A stretch of DNA of 64,000 bases from Burkholderiales bacterium (GTDB taxonomy: Bacteria > Pseudomonadota > Gammaproteobacteria > Burkholderiales > Nitrosomonadaceae). Under the pieces are notes generated by a model. The model ran no database searches, had not been told where the DNA came from, and was given only the letters and a program-made list of their open reading frames with translations. The DNA lies in the NCBI GenBank assembly GCA_024235755.1, contig JACKLV010000009.1, positions 1-64,000 of the forward strand, written 5' to 3'. Of the stretch, positions 1 to 7,416 are shown piece after piece. The translations under genes were made by a program, and so were the position numbers. Within the stretch, counting starts at the first letter, position 1; the number at the start of each line of letters is the position of its first letter.

Positions 1-371
1 AATACAAAAGCATTGAATTATTTTTTTGATTTAATAATCACTTAGCTTACTGTTTCTTAAAATTTATCTAGAACAACAGATCGTCTCTGCTAGTCTAGAG
101 CCTTCTTTTTTATTTTCAGCGGGCGGATTGAGCACCATTGCAAAATGACCACCGCCTTACTCGATCGTATCACGCATCACTATGATATCCTCGAAACCGG
201 TAATGATTTCTATCGATTCAAGCATCGTAACAACGCACTCAACAACTAAATATTGTACCTGTTAGGGATGTTGATTGACAGATTATGGAGATATCAGGTA
301 TATCAGGGCAACATATCGATTTTGTAATGGAGCTATTATAAATGGGTATTTTGGTGTTGTTTACGGGCGAC
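1..371. other. Intergenic region with IS remnant
   Basis: Apart from the istB tail at 142-249 this stretch is AT-rich and holds no convincing gene. Nothing recognisable lies in 1-141 or 250-371. The DUF2905 gene runs into its right end from the opposite strand. Confidence 0.5.
142..249 (+). mobile_element. IS21-family istB remnant (C-terminal tail)
   Basis: The reading frame from about 142 to the TAA at 247-249 encodes KMTTALLDR followed by ITHHYDILETGNDFYRFKHR. This matches the conserved C-terminal end of IstB, the ATPase helper of IS21 transposases (compare DxKMTTALLDRLTHxCxILETGNDSxRFK). Only about 35 codons remain; the ATPase core and IstA are not in the window, and the upstream bases in this frame no longer resemble IstB. 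I read it as the decayed edge of an old insertion next to the hydrogenase-maturation block. The IstB identity is from memory of the family; no search was possible. Confidence 0.7.
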
Positions 372-575
372 TTATTTCCGCATCCAGAACCACAGCAACA
401 CAGACAGGATGATCGAGATCAGCAAACCGGTTGTCAAGGGGAAATAAAATGAGAAATTTTCCTTCTCAATATAAATATCTCCCGGCAGGCGGCCGAATGG
501 CAGCTTGGACAACAATGGCCAGGCCAGTCCGATAATCAACAGAATAATTCCGAGTGTAACCAGCAGTTGTTGCAT
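372..575 (-). CDS. DUF2905 family small membrane protein
   Basis: This 67-residue protein has two hydrophobic helices (about residues 5-22 and 46-64). Between them is a short loop with the motif LPGDIYIEKENFSFYFP, which is diagnostic of the DUF2905 family. Members are small inner-membrane proteins of unknown function, usually 65-75 residues, so the length is complete. It is transcribed away from the hydrogenase endopeptidase gene, with only about 11 bases between the two start codons as drawn. There is no evidence of a functional link to the hydrogenase genes. Confidence 0.85.
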   Translation of the reverse strand: MQQLLVTLGIILLIIGLAWPLLSKLPFGRLPGDIYIEKENFSFYFPLTTGLLISIILSVLLWFWMRK

Positions 576-586
576 CGTTGTAATTA

Positions 587-1075
587 ATGTGGGGAAAACG
601 ACATACTAACAAACGGTTTTTATATTCTCAAACAGTGAAACATCTGCTTTTTTTTGGCTATGGTAACCCGGGGCGGGGTGATGATGCACTGGGGCCGTTA
701 TGTGTGGAAAAAACCATTTTGTCTGATTGCAAAGCCGTCAGCTGCCGCATCGATATGCAATTGCTGGTCGAACATGTGACCGATCTGCAGGATCAGGACG
801 AGATAATTTTTGTCGATGCGGATATGCGCTGTGTGGAGCCTTTTGAGTTTTCGGCCATTTTTGCGCAAAAGGATGACAGCTATACCAGTCATGCAATAAC
901 GCCGGCTGCTTTGTTGTATGTTTACAGGCTGGTTTATCAGCGCGAACCACCCGCGGCTTTCTTATTGCGGATTCGCGGCTATGATTTTGCCTTGGGAGAC
1001 AGGCTGAGCAAAAAGGCCGCGATTAATCTGGAAGCAGCGATTCAGTTTATTGACCGACGGTATTTGCACCTGTAA
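587..1075 (+). CDS. [NiFe]-hydrogenase maturation endopeptidase (HyaD/HoxW family)
   Basis: This family removes the C-terminal extension of the hydrogenase large subunit after nickel insertion. The diagnostic nickel-sensing start GYGNPGRGDDALGP is present, followed by a central FVDAD strand and the conserved His in SHAITP. The fold fits the roughly 150-160 residue protease family. The ATG at 587 adds 16 residues not expected in the family and has no clear ribosome binding site. A GTG at 635 would start the protein as VKHLLFFGYGNP and is a credible alternative. The hydrogenase subunits are not in the window and probably lie upstream. hypA, hypB and hypF follow after an intervening minus-strand gene. 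HoxW (group 3 enzymes) is the closest type I can suggest, but the subgroup is uncertain. Confidence 0.85.
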   Translation: MWGKRHTNKRFLYSQTVKHLLFFGYGNPGRGDDALGPLCVEKTILSDCKAVSCRIDMQLLVEHVTDLQDQDEIIFVDADMRCVEPFEFSAIFAQKDDSYTSHAITPAALLYVYRLVYQREPPAAFLLRIRGYDFALGDRLSKKAAINLEAAIQFIDRRYLHL

Positions 1076-1149
1076 AATTGCTTCAATTGGCTGAGTAGGG
1101 TGGATTTTATGAACTGCTTTTTGCAGCAAAGGGCTGAAACCGATAGTGA

Positions 1150-2100
1150 CTATTTTCTGCTTTTAAATGTTGAATTGATAAAATCTCTAACTTTTTCATT
1201 GCTTCTGGCACCGTAAAACATGGTGTCATTTTCTTCGAAATCACCCCATAAAAATATCCCGAGCCCGCCAATCATCTCGACATTATCCAGCAGCCGCGTA
1301 TAAATTAATACTAGATGAGTGATTTCTTCAGGATGGCTGAAATAATTTTCCGCTAAAAATGCTCCGGCCACGATGAACATTTTGCGTCCGATTGGGTTTG
1401 CGAGTTCCAGGTCCTGCATGGTGTCCCAAACTAATGAGCCGTACTCCAAGTGGGAATAGTATCCATATTCCTCTGATCCGCAAGAGTAAAAATTGCCGTA
1501 ACAATCGAAGCCTAAGTATTCCGCTTCATCCAACATAATGACTTTCTCATTTGGAAATTCATTTTTTTGAAAAACCAGCTCCGCCCAAGACTCTATATGC
1601 AAGACGCCTGAGCCTGGAAAATGTTTCCTGAGCAATTGACCAACTACTCGCATTGTGGACAAAGTGGCGGCGTATCTGTTTTCAATATCATAACAGGCAT
1701 CGTGCTTATTCTTTAAGCAGGATTTTCTAACTGTCCATAGAGGTTCATCTATTAAAAACAATATTTCTGTTTTGGTCGCTACGGATTGTTTGATAGCATC
1801 AACGATCAAACTGACATCGTGGTGGAACATGCCAGTATCGGAATCAAACAGCAGCTTATCAATACCGATGACAGGGAGCATTTCATTACTGTTGCCGTTC
1901 AGGTAGTCAGTTATATCACTGGGTTTATTTGGAGCGGCGCCAAAAGCGTTGCTAAAATTTTGAATTTCGTTTATTTGACTCGCTTTAGTCAAAAGTGGGC
2001 CAATAATCTTTTTCTGACGGTCTGTATTGAAGTAGAAAGCATTGGCATTCGTCGAGATCAATAGCAAAAAAATAAATATAATAATTACTTTATTATCCAT
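1150..2100 (-). CDS. Secreted protein of unknown function, possibly TIM-barrel
   Basis: The 316-residue product begins with a signal peptide (hydrophobic residues 5-17, then ANA before FYF), so it is probably exported. The remainder has strand-like segments ending in acidic residues: EILFLIDEP, KVIMLDEAEY and GGLGIFLWGDFEEND. These resemble the strand ends of glycoside-hydrolase-like TIM barrels, but no family is recognised and catalytic acids cannot be assigned. Several cysteines (CLKNKHDAC, DCYGNFYSC) could form disulfides in the periplasm. The gene is visibly richer in A+T than its neighbours and lies antiparallel between the endopeptidase gene and hypA, which suggests a later insertion into the maturation block. 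Confidence 0.75.
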   Translation of the reverse strand: MDNKVIIIFIFLLLISTNANAFYFNTDRQKKIIGPLLTKASQINEIQNFSNAFGAAPNKPSDITDYLNGNSNEMLPVIGIDKLLFDSDTGMFHHDVSLIVDAIKQSVATKTEILFLIDEPLWTVRKSCLKNKHDACYDIENRYAATLSTMRVVGQLLRKHFPGSGVLHIESWAELVFQKNEFPNEKVIMLDEAEYLGFDCYGNFYSCGSEEYGYYSHLEYGSLVWDTMQDLELANPIGRKMFIVAGAFLAENYFSHPEEITHLVLIYTRLLDNVEMIGGLGIFLWGDFEENDTMFYGARSNEKVRDFINSTFKSRK

Positions 2101-2297
2101 TTTTCATTTTCTCATTGATGCATGTCTGCATGTAAACCGATAAATCTTTCTTACATGGTAAATGGGTTAGAAATATGGCTATGTGTTTAATCGCACATGA
2201 CAAGGCAAATAGAAAATGATCAATCAGGTTGCAGTTCCGTGCGCCGATGCGGTGTTCTGCTGGTTAGCTATATTGGCGATCAGAGCTGGGATGAGAA

Positions 2298-2639
2298 ATG
2301 CATGAATTGTCGCTGGCCGAAAGTATGCTGCAGATAATCGAAGATGCCGCTGCCGAGCAAGGCTTCACACGGGTAAAAAAGATTTGGATGGAAGTCGGCC
2401 GACTATCATGCGTGGAGAAGGACGCTTTGCGGTTCGGTTTTTCCGTCGTTGTCGACGGAACTGTCGCGCAGCAGGCGGTGCTTGAAATCATAGATATAGC
2501 CGGTCGTGGCCGGTGCGAGCGGTGTAGTAGTGAGATAGCCGTCACTACACTTTATGATGCTTGCCCAAATTGCGGCAGTTATGCAATAGATATTATCCGG
2601 GGCAATGAGATGCGGATTACGGAAATGGAAGTGGAATAG
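2298..2639 (+). CDS. hypA: Hydrogenase nickel-insertion protein HypA
   Basis: HypA delivers nickel to the [NiFe]-hydrogenase large subunit together with the GTPase HypB. The protein starts MHELSLAESM, giving the N-terminal nickel-binding Met1-His2-Glu3. The structural zinc site is formed by CERC and CPNC in the second half. The length of 113 residues is normal. hypB begins 15 bases after the stop codon behind its own AGGAGTG ribosome binding site, so the two are one transcription unit. The roughly 200 bases upstream, shared with the divergent secreted-protein gene, must hold the promoter; I could not single out a convincing one. Confidence 0.95.
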   Translation: MHELSLAESMLQIIEDAAAEQGFTRVKKIWMEVGRLSCVEKDALRFGFSVVVDGTVAQQAVLEIIDIAGRGRCERCSSEIAVTTLYDACPNCGSYAIDIIRGNEMRITEMEVE

Positions 2640-2654
2640 GAATAGGAGTGAAAA

Positions 2655-3482
2655 ATGTGCGCGACATGTGGGTGTGGAACGGATCAGGTTCATGTGGATG
2701 GTAAAATTTTGCATCACCACGATCATGACCATCCAGAGGACGCGCATGCGCATATGCATGTACATTGTGCGTCTGATATGAACGTATCGCGCAGGGTCAA
2801 AATCGAGCGGGCTATTCTGGCTCAAAATGACCGTTACGCGCAAAGCAACCGTCAATTTCTGGCGGAACATGGTATTTTGATGTTAAATCTTGTGTCGAGC
2901 CCTGGTTCCGGCAAAACCACGCTGTTGGTTGAGACTATCAGGGCTTTGCAGAATGCTTTGCCGATTGCGGTCATTGAAGGCGACCAGCAGACCGACCAGG
3001 ATGCCGCGCGTATTCGCGCAACCGGTGTGTCCGCGTTGCAAATCAATACCGGAAAAGGCTGCCATCTCGATGCGCATATGATCGGGCATGCGATGCAGCA
3101 GCTCACTTTGCAGGAAAACAGTATACTGTTCATTGAAAATGTCGGCAATTTGGTATGCCCGGCCGGTTTTGATCTTGGCGAGGCGCACAAGGTGGTGATT
3201 CTGTCGGTGACCGAAGGGGAGGATAAACCGCTTAAATATCCTGACATGTTTCGTGCAGCGGATCTGATGTTGTTGAATAAATGTGATTTGCTGCCCTATC
3301 TGTCATTCGATGTGAATCGTACAATCGAATATGCACATCGAGTCAATCCATCGTTGCATATCATTCAGGTATCAGCTACCCAGGGTACCGGGATACCGGA
3401 GTGGATTAATTGGATCAGAAACGAATGTCGGCAGGCTGCGATAACTCAAGTAAAAAACGTGCATTCTTTGCAATCTGGATAG
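2655..3482 (+). CDS. hypB: Hydrogenase nickel-incorporation GTPase HypB
   Basis: HypB is a SIMIBI-class GTPase that loads nickel into hydrogenase. The N-terminus has the high-affinity nickel motif CATCGCG (residues 2-8) followed by a histidine-rich stretch (about 17-40) that can store nickel or zinc. The G domain shows the P-loop SSPGSGKTT and the nucleotide motif NKCDL. Metal ligands at the dimer interface (GxxCHLDA and the VGNLVCP region) are also visible. The length of 275 residues is full. An AGGAGTG ribosome binding site precedes the ATG. The short hypF starts two bases after the stop, so hypA-hypB-hypF-hslO appear to be co-transcribed. Confidence 0.96.
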   Translation: MCATCGCGTDQVHVDGKILHHHDHDHPEDAHAHMHVHCASDMNVSRRVKIERAILAQNDRYAQSNRQFLAEHGILMLNLVSSPGSGKTTLLVETIRALQNALPIAVIEGDQQTDQDAARIRATGVSALQINTGKGCHLDAHMIGHAMQQLTLQENSILFIENVGNLVCPAGFDLGEAHKVVILSVTEGEDKPLKYPDMFRAADLMLLNKCDLLPYLSFDVNRTIEYAHRVNPSLHIIQVSATQGTGIPEWINWIRNECRQAAITQVKNVHSLQSG

Positions 3483-3483
3483 C

Positions 3484-4632
3484 GTGCTAGTGGCTGATAT
3501 TGATACCGCAGCTATTACCATTGTCGATCTGCCGGTCAGCGGACCGCCGGTGCTGGCCTGTGGCGCATGGCTGAAAAATACCGTTTGCCTGACCCGTGAA
3601 AGACAGGCTTACCTTTCACCCGTGATTGGAGATTTGAGCAGTGCTGAGGCCAGGGAAACATTAGATGCTGTCGTTGTACAAATGTGCCGGCAGTTCAAAA
3701 TCGAGCCTGCGATAACGGCGCACGACTTACATCCTGATTTCTACAGTACCGCGTTTGCTCGCAGCTTTGCTGCACAGCGATGTCTACCCGTCATCGCTGT
3801 GCAGCATCATCATGCACATATCGCCGCAGTATGCGTCGAGCATCAGATTACAGAACCGGTGCTGGGGCTGGCACTGGATGGTGTTGGAATGGGTTCGGAT
3901 ATGTCAGCGTGGGGTGGTGAGTTGTTGTATGTGGGTGGCGCCGCTTTTCAGCGTATCGGTCACCTAGCGCCGCTGGCGTTGCCGGGAGGAGACCGCGCGG
4001 CGCAGGAACCTTGGCGCATGGCAGCGGCTGTGCTGGCCAGAACAGGACGCAGTAATGAAGTCGAACAGCGCTTTTCAAAGCAGCCGGCAGCCCCAGCAGT
4101 TGCCGCTATGCTGCAAATGGATGTTAATTGCCCGCGAACGTCCAGCATGGGGCGGTTATTCGACGCGGCGGCCGGATTGCTGGGCGTGAATCTGATTCAA
4201 TCGCATGAGGCTCAGGCGGCGGTTGCTTTACAACAGCTCGCTGAACAAAATGGCCCGGAAGATGCACTGGAAAACGGTTATCAGATTACCGGCGATAACA
4301 CATTGGATTTTTTGCCATTACTTTCGGACTTGATGAATAATCAGGCTGGTACAGGGGGTATTGCCAAGGCTGCGGCACAGTTTCATGCGACATTATGCGC
4401 AGGACTGGCCGAGTGGGTGAGGCAGGCTGCTCAGCAATATGGTATAACACGGCTTGTCACGGGAGGAGGCTGCTTTCATAATAGGGTTTTGCTGCAGGGA
4501 TTGATAAACAGACTAGAAGACAGCGAATTGTCCATTTTCACGGCTCGAAATGTGCCTCCCGACGATAGCGCCATCGCTTTGGGGCAAGCATGGGTTGCAA
4601 TACAAAAAAAGAAAGGTTTGAGTATTCAATGA
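3484..4632 (+). CDS. hypF: Short-form HypF: Kae1-like carbamoyltransferase half only
   Basis: HypF makes the cyanide ligands of the [NiFe] centre by transferring a carbamoyl group to HypE. Full-length HypF (about 750 residues) has acylphosphatase, zinc-finger, YrdC-like and Kae1-like domains. This 382-residue protein aligns only to the Kae1-like part: ACGAWLKNTVCL, the DLHPDF segment, the metal-binding HHHAHIAA (near residue 110), WGGELL, SMGRLFDAAAGL, GGGCFHN and DDSAIALGQAW. It starts at a GTG directly after hypB, and the junction looks clean rather than broken. A truncated hypF1 of similar size is known beside hypA1B1 in Cupriavidus, so this is probably a natural short form. It either works with separate partner domains or depends on a full HypF elsewhere. 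Its stop overlaps the hslO start (ATGA). Confidence 0.9.
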   Translation: MLVADIDTAAITIVDLPVSGPPVLACGAWLKNTVCLTRERQAYLSPVIGDLSSAEARETLDAVVVQMCRQFKIEPAITAHDLHPDFYSTAFARSFAAQRCLPVIAVQHHHAHIAAVCVEHQITEPVLGLALDGVGMGSDMSAWGGELLYVGGAAFQRIGHLAPLALPGGDRAAQEPWRMAAAVLARTGRSNEVEQRFSKQPAAPAVAAMLQMDVNCPRTSSMGRLFDAAAGLLGVNLIQSHEAQAAVALQQLAEQNGPEDALENGYQITGDNTLDFLPLLSDLMNNQAGTGGIAKAAAQFHATLCAGLAEWVRQAAQQYGITRLVTGGGCFHNRVLLQGLINRLEDSELSIFTARNVPPDDSAIALGQAWVAIQKKKGLSIQ

Positions 4633-5483
4633 ATAATTATGTACAACGTTTTTTACTGGAAGATTTGGATATTCGCGGCGCTGTCGTGCATCTTGACAGT
4701 GTCTGGCGACAAATGGTGAAAGATCGACAATATCCGGCGCCTGTAATGCAATTGCTAGGTGAAATGAGCGCGGTTACACTATTGCTCAGCGATCAGCTCA
4801 AACAACCTGGGCGATTGACCGTACAGCTACAGGGTAACGGGCCGGTGTCGATGTTGGTTATTGATTGTGACGAAAGTCTGCATTTGCGGGGGGTGGCAAA
4901 ATATGCGCCGAAAATTACAGCGCAACCGGTACCGGATTTGCTAGGTCATGGTCGATTGGTGCTGACACTGGATAAAGATTGCATGCGGGAAGCCTACCAG
5001 AGTATCGTTCCGCTGGACGGCGGCACCATAGGTGAAATCTTCGAGCATTATTTTAGACAATCCGAGCAGTTGTCGTCACGCTTGTTTTTGACAACATCGA
5101 ATGCCGCTGTTTTGGGGATCATGCTGCAAAAAATGCCTTTGACCGATGAACGCGATCCTGATGGTTGGGCGCGAATAGAGACGCTGGCGGCAACCGCTTA
5201 CGAAGGAGGCTTGTTTGCGTGTACCGCTGAAGAAATACTACAGCGTCTGTTTTTTGAAGAAACCATACGTATTTTTGATGCCCAGCCAATCAGTTATGGA
5301 TGCCAGGAAAATACCGCAAAAATCTGTGAAATGCTGCAATCACTGGGACGTGAAGAGGTGAATGCTATTTTGCGCGAACGTGGTGAAGTTATCGTCCATG
5401 ATGATATCTGTAATCGAGAATATCATTTTGATGCATTGGCGATCGATGCTATTTTTCGCGATGCAGGACCGACGATTCACTAA
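4629..5483 (+). CDS. hslO: Hsp33-family chaperone with an altered zinc site
   Basis: Hsp33 is a cytosolic holdase switched on by oxidation of a four-cysteine zinc centre. The N-terminal domain is clear (YVQRFLLEDLDIRGAVV, a GRLTVQLQGNGPV strand, and LDGGTIGEIFEHYF before a long linker). The start at 4629 overlaps the hypF stop by four bases and matches the family N-terminus; an in-frame ATG at 4590 would lie inside hypF. Aligning the C-terminus with E. coli Hsp33 (CxC and CxxC) gives C225-Q-E227 and D258-D-I-C261. Two of the four zinc ligands are therefore Glu and Asp, and the redox switch is likely absent or changed. Position behind hypF suggests use in protecting or folding hydrogenase components, which is inference. 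Confidence 0.9.
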   Translation: MNNYVQRFLLEDLDIRGAVVHLDSVWRQMVKDRQYPAPVMQLLGEMSAVTLLLSDQLKQPGRLTVQLQGNGPVSMLVIDCDESLHLRGVAKYAPKITAQPVPDLLGHGRLVLTLDKDCMREAYQSIVPLDGGTIGEIFEHYFRQSEQLSSRLFLTTSNAAVLGIMLQKMPLTDERDPDGWARIETLAATAYEGGLFACTAEEILQRLFFEETIRIFDAQPISYGCQENTAKICEMLQSLGREEVNAILRERGEVIVHDDICNREYHFDALAIDAIFRDAGPTIH

Positions 5484-5517
5484 CTTTGTTTGCGTTGACC
5501 GAAGTTCCTGTTTATAA

Positions 5518-6051
5518 ATGGACTGTCATGAAAATCGGCATGTCATGAAAAAACGTAAGATTGTCATCAATGATTTGATGCAACAGCAGTTTGCCTATTA
5601 TCTGACGGAACCGGAGGGGCAGCATTTTCACCCCGAATTCAAACCTGACCTGACACCCAAACAGATGCTGAACATGGGTGTGTTCGGCGGCAAATATATG
5701 ACGGACTGCCGGGATGAGTTTCCTGCCGATTGGTTCGAAAGTGCGCGTTTGTGCCATGAACGGCATGTACCTGAACTGAATTTTTTTGGCGTCAATGCAT
5801 CGCAGTCGCTGACCATCTGGCGCGAAAAAGGGTGGATTTATGCGGATGATCCACGAGGGTGGTTCCAGTGGTATTGCCGTTACTATATGGGGCGTAGATG
5901 TTCAGACGATATGCGCCAGATTAAACGGTGGAAAGCAATAAAGCGGCATGCCGCGCAAATCAGGAAACATTGTTTGAAAGGCGATCTGGGCTGCCGCCGC
6001 AGGCAAAGGCAAGCTCTGCTGAACTGGGCTTACGACAGCCGTAATATATAG
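5518..6051 (+). CDS. Conserved hypothetical protein, basic and tryptophan-rich C-terminus
   Basis: This 177-residue protein has no signal peptide and no membrane helix. Notable segments are a ProTPKQMLNMGVFGGKY stretch, DWFESARL, and a tryptophan/tyrosine-rich block (GWIYADDPRGWFQWYCRYYMGRR, about residues 105-130), followed by a strongly basic tail rich in Arg, Lys and Gln. I believe proteins of this look occur widely as uncharacterised single-domain proteins, but I cannot name a family. A second ATG at 5545 would remove nine residues; neither start has a convincing ribosome binding site. It lies 34 bases after hslO on the same strand and may share its transcript. Confidence 0.7.
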   Translation: MDCHENRHVMKKRKIVINDLMQQQFAYYLTEPEGQHFHPEFKPDLTPKQMLNMGVFGGKYMTDCRDEFPADWFESARLCHERHVPELNFFGVNASQSLTIWREKGWIYADDPRGWFQWYCRYYMGRRCSDDMRQIKRWKAIKRHAAQIRKHCLKGDLGCRRRQRQALLNWAYDSRNI

Positions 6052-6226
6052 TGGCCAGGTTTAGGTATATTCTGTGGAGCTGGCAACATCATATGGATTG
6101 CGTACTAATTGCGGATTGATTTTCTTCGGTACCCTGTATGGTTTTTTAGACAGAGAGCATTCAACGCGGCGTGAAAAATCAGTTAGAATACGTTTTTTAA
6201 CGGGTCTTTTTTTCGGGAGTTTCTGG

Positions 6227-7150
6227 ATGTCAATGGCTGATCGTGAAGGCGTTATCTGGTACGATGGCGAAATGGTTCCCTGGCGGGAAGCCAATACGCA
6301 TGTGCTGACTCATACGCTTCACTATGGAATGGGGGTATTTGAAGGGTTGCGCGCCTATGAAACAGCGCAAGGGCCGGCTATATTCCGGTTAAGAGAACAT
6401 ACAGACCGGCTTTTTAATTCGGCGCATATTTTTATGATGAAAATGCCGTACGATAAGGCGACGATCATGCAAGCGCAATGCGATGTTGTCAAACAGAATA
6501 ATTTGACCTCAGGTTATATCCGTCCGATCGTGTTTTACGGTTCCGAAGCCATGGGTCTTTCAGCGACGACACTATCAGTCCACATTGCCATTGCTGCCTG
6601 GTCGTGGGGTACATATTTGGGCGCCGACAGTCTGGAAACCGGAATTCGTGTCAAGACGTCGTCGTTTACCCGGCATCATGTCAATATCAATATGTGTCGT
6701 GCTAAATCGGTAACAACCTATGCCAATTCTATACTCGCTCACCAGGAAGTGGCATTATGCGGCTACAACGAAGCGCTATTGCTTGATTCGGAAGGTTATG
6801 TTGCTGAAGGGTCGGGTGAAAACATTTTCATTGTCAAACAAGGGACGATTTATACGCCTGATTTGACATCCTGTCTTGAGGGTATTACCCGCGCATCAGT
6901 CATTGAGCTTGCGCTGGGGTTAGGGATACCTGTCATGGAGAAGCGAATTACACGTGATGAAGTTTACTGTGCCGATGAAGCGTTTTTTACCGGGACAGCT
7001 GCTGAGGTCACGCCTATTTGTGAGCTGGACAACCGGACCATCGGCTGCGGCAAGCGCGGGCCGGTTACCACGCAGTTACAAACCTTGTTTTTCGATTGTG
7101 TCAAGGGTAAGAACGCCGATCATAGTGATTGGCTTACTCTAGTTGGTTAA
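6227..7150 (+). CDS. ilvE: Branched-chain amino acid aminotransferase
   Basis: IlvE carries out the last step of valine, leucine and isoleucine synthesis with glutamate as amino donor and PLP as cofactor. Class IV aminotransferase features are present: the N-terminal GVIWYDGEMVPW, GMGVFEGLRAY, RLREHTDRLFNSA, the PLP lysine in CRAKSVTTYANS (Lys160), EGSGENIF, and a C-terminal FFTGTAAEVTPI. The start at 6227 was chosen because GGGAG lies eight bases upstream and MSMADREG fits the family; the open frame continues upstream to 6074 without homology. The length of 307 residues is normal. The downstream zinc-finger gene is 21 bases away, a pairing common in betaproteobacteria. Confidence 0.95.
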   Translation: MSMADREGVIWYDGEMVPWREANTHVLTHTLHYGMGVFEGLRAYETAQGPAIFRLREHTDRLFNSAHIFMMKMPYDKATIMQAQCDVVKQNNLTSGYIRPIVFYGSEAMGLSATTLSVHIAIAAWSWGTYLGADSLETGIRVKTSSFTRHHVNINMCRAKSVTTYANSILAHQEVALCGYNEALLLDSEGYVAEGSGENIFIVKQGTIYTPDLTSCLEGITRASVIELALGLGIPVMEKRITRDEVYCADEAFFTGTAAEVTPICELDNRTIGCGKRGPVTTQLQTLFFDCVKGKNADHSDWLTLVG

Positions 7151-7171
7151 GTTGTATTGGAGCATATTGTT

Positions 7172-7375
7172 ATGAATCAACAAATGGATAATAAAAACAG
7201 AGAAATTGAAATTACGGTTGACGATTTGCCGTTACACTGCCCGACCCCGGAGATGCAACTCTGGAATACACACCCACGAGTTTATTTGCCTATAGAAAAA
7301 ACAGGCGAGGCTTTGTGTCCTTATTGCGGGACACACTATACCCTCAAAGGCGGAGCGCTTGCCGGGCATCACTGA
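7172..7375 (+). CDS. CHCC zinc-finger domain protein
   Basis: This 67-residue protein ends in the zf-CHCC signature: LHCPTPEMQLWNTHPRVYL, then CPYCGTHYTLKGG. Cys, His and the CxxC pair form one zinc site, as in mitochondrial complex I subunit NDUFS6. Bacterial stand-alone members are of unknown function. The ATG at 7172 lies ten bases behind a GGAG; an in-frame TTG at 7157 is less likely. It directly follows ilvE and precedes the phosphomannomutase gene by 41 bases. Confidence 0.88.
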   Translation: MNQQMDNKNREIEITVDDLPLHCPTPEMQLWNTHPRVYLPIEKTGEALCPYCGTHYTLKGGALAGHH

Positions 7376-7416
7376 CACGTTTTTTCTACGCCGAACCATA
7401 CAAAACATTGAGCGAT

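Noticed and set aside
6074..6226. N-terminal extension of IlvE
   Set aside because: The open frame continues upstream but the added residues have no family similarity, and the GGGAG supports 6227.
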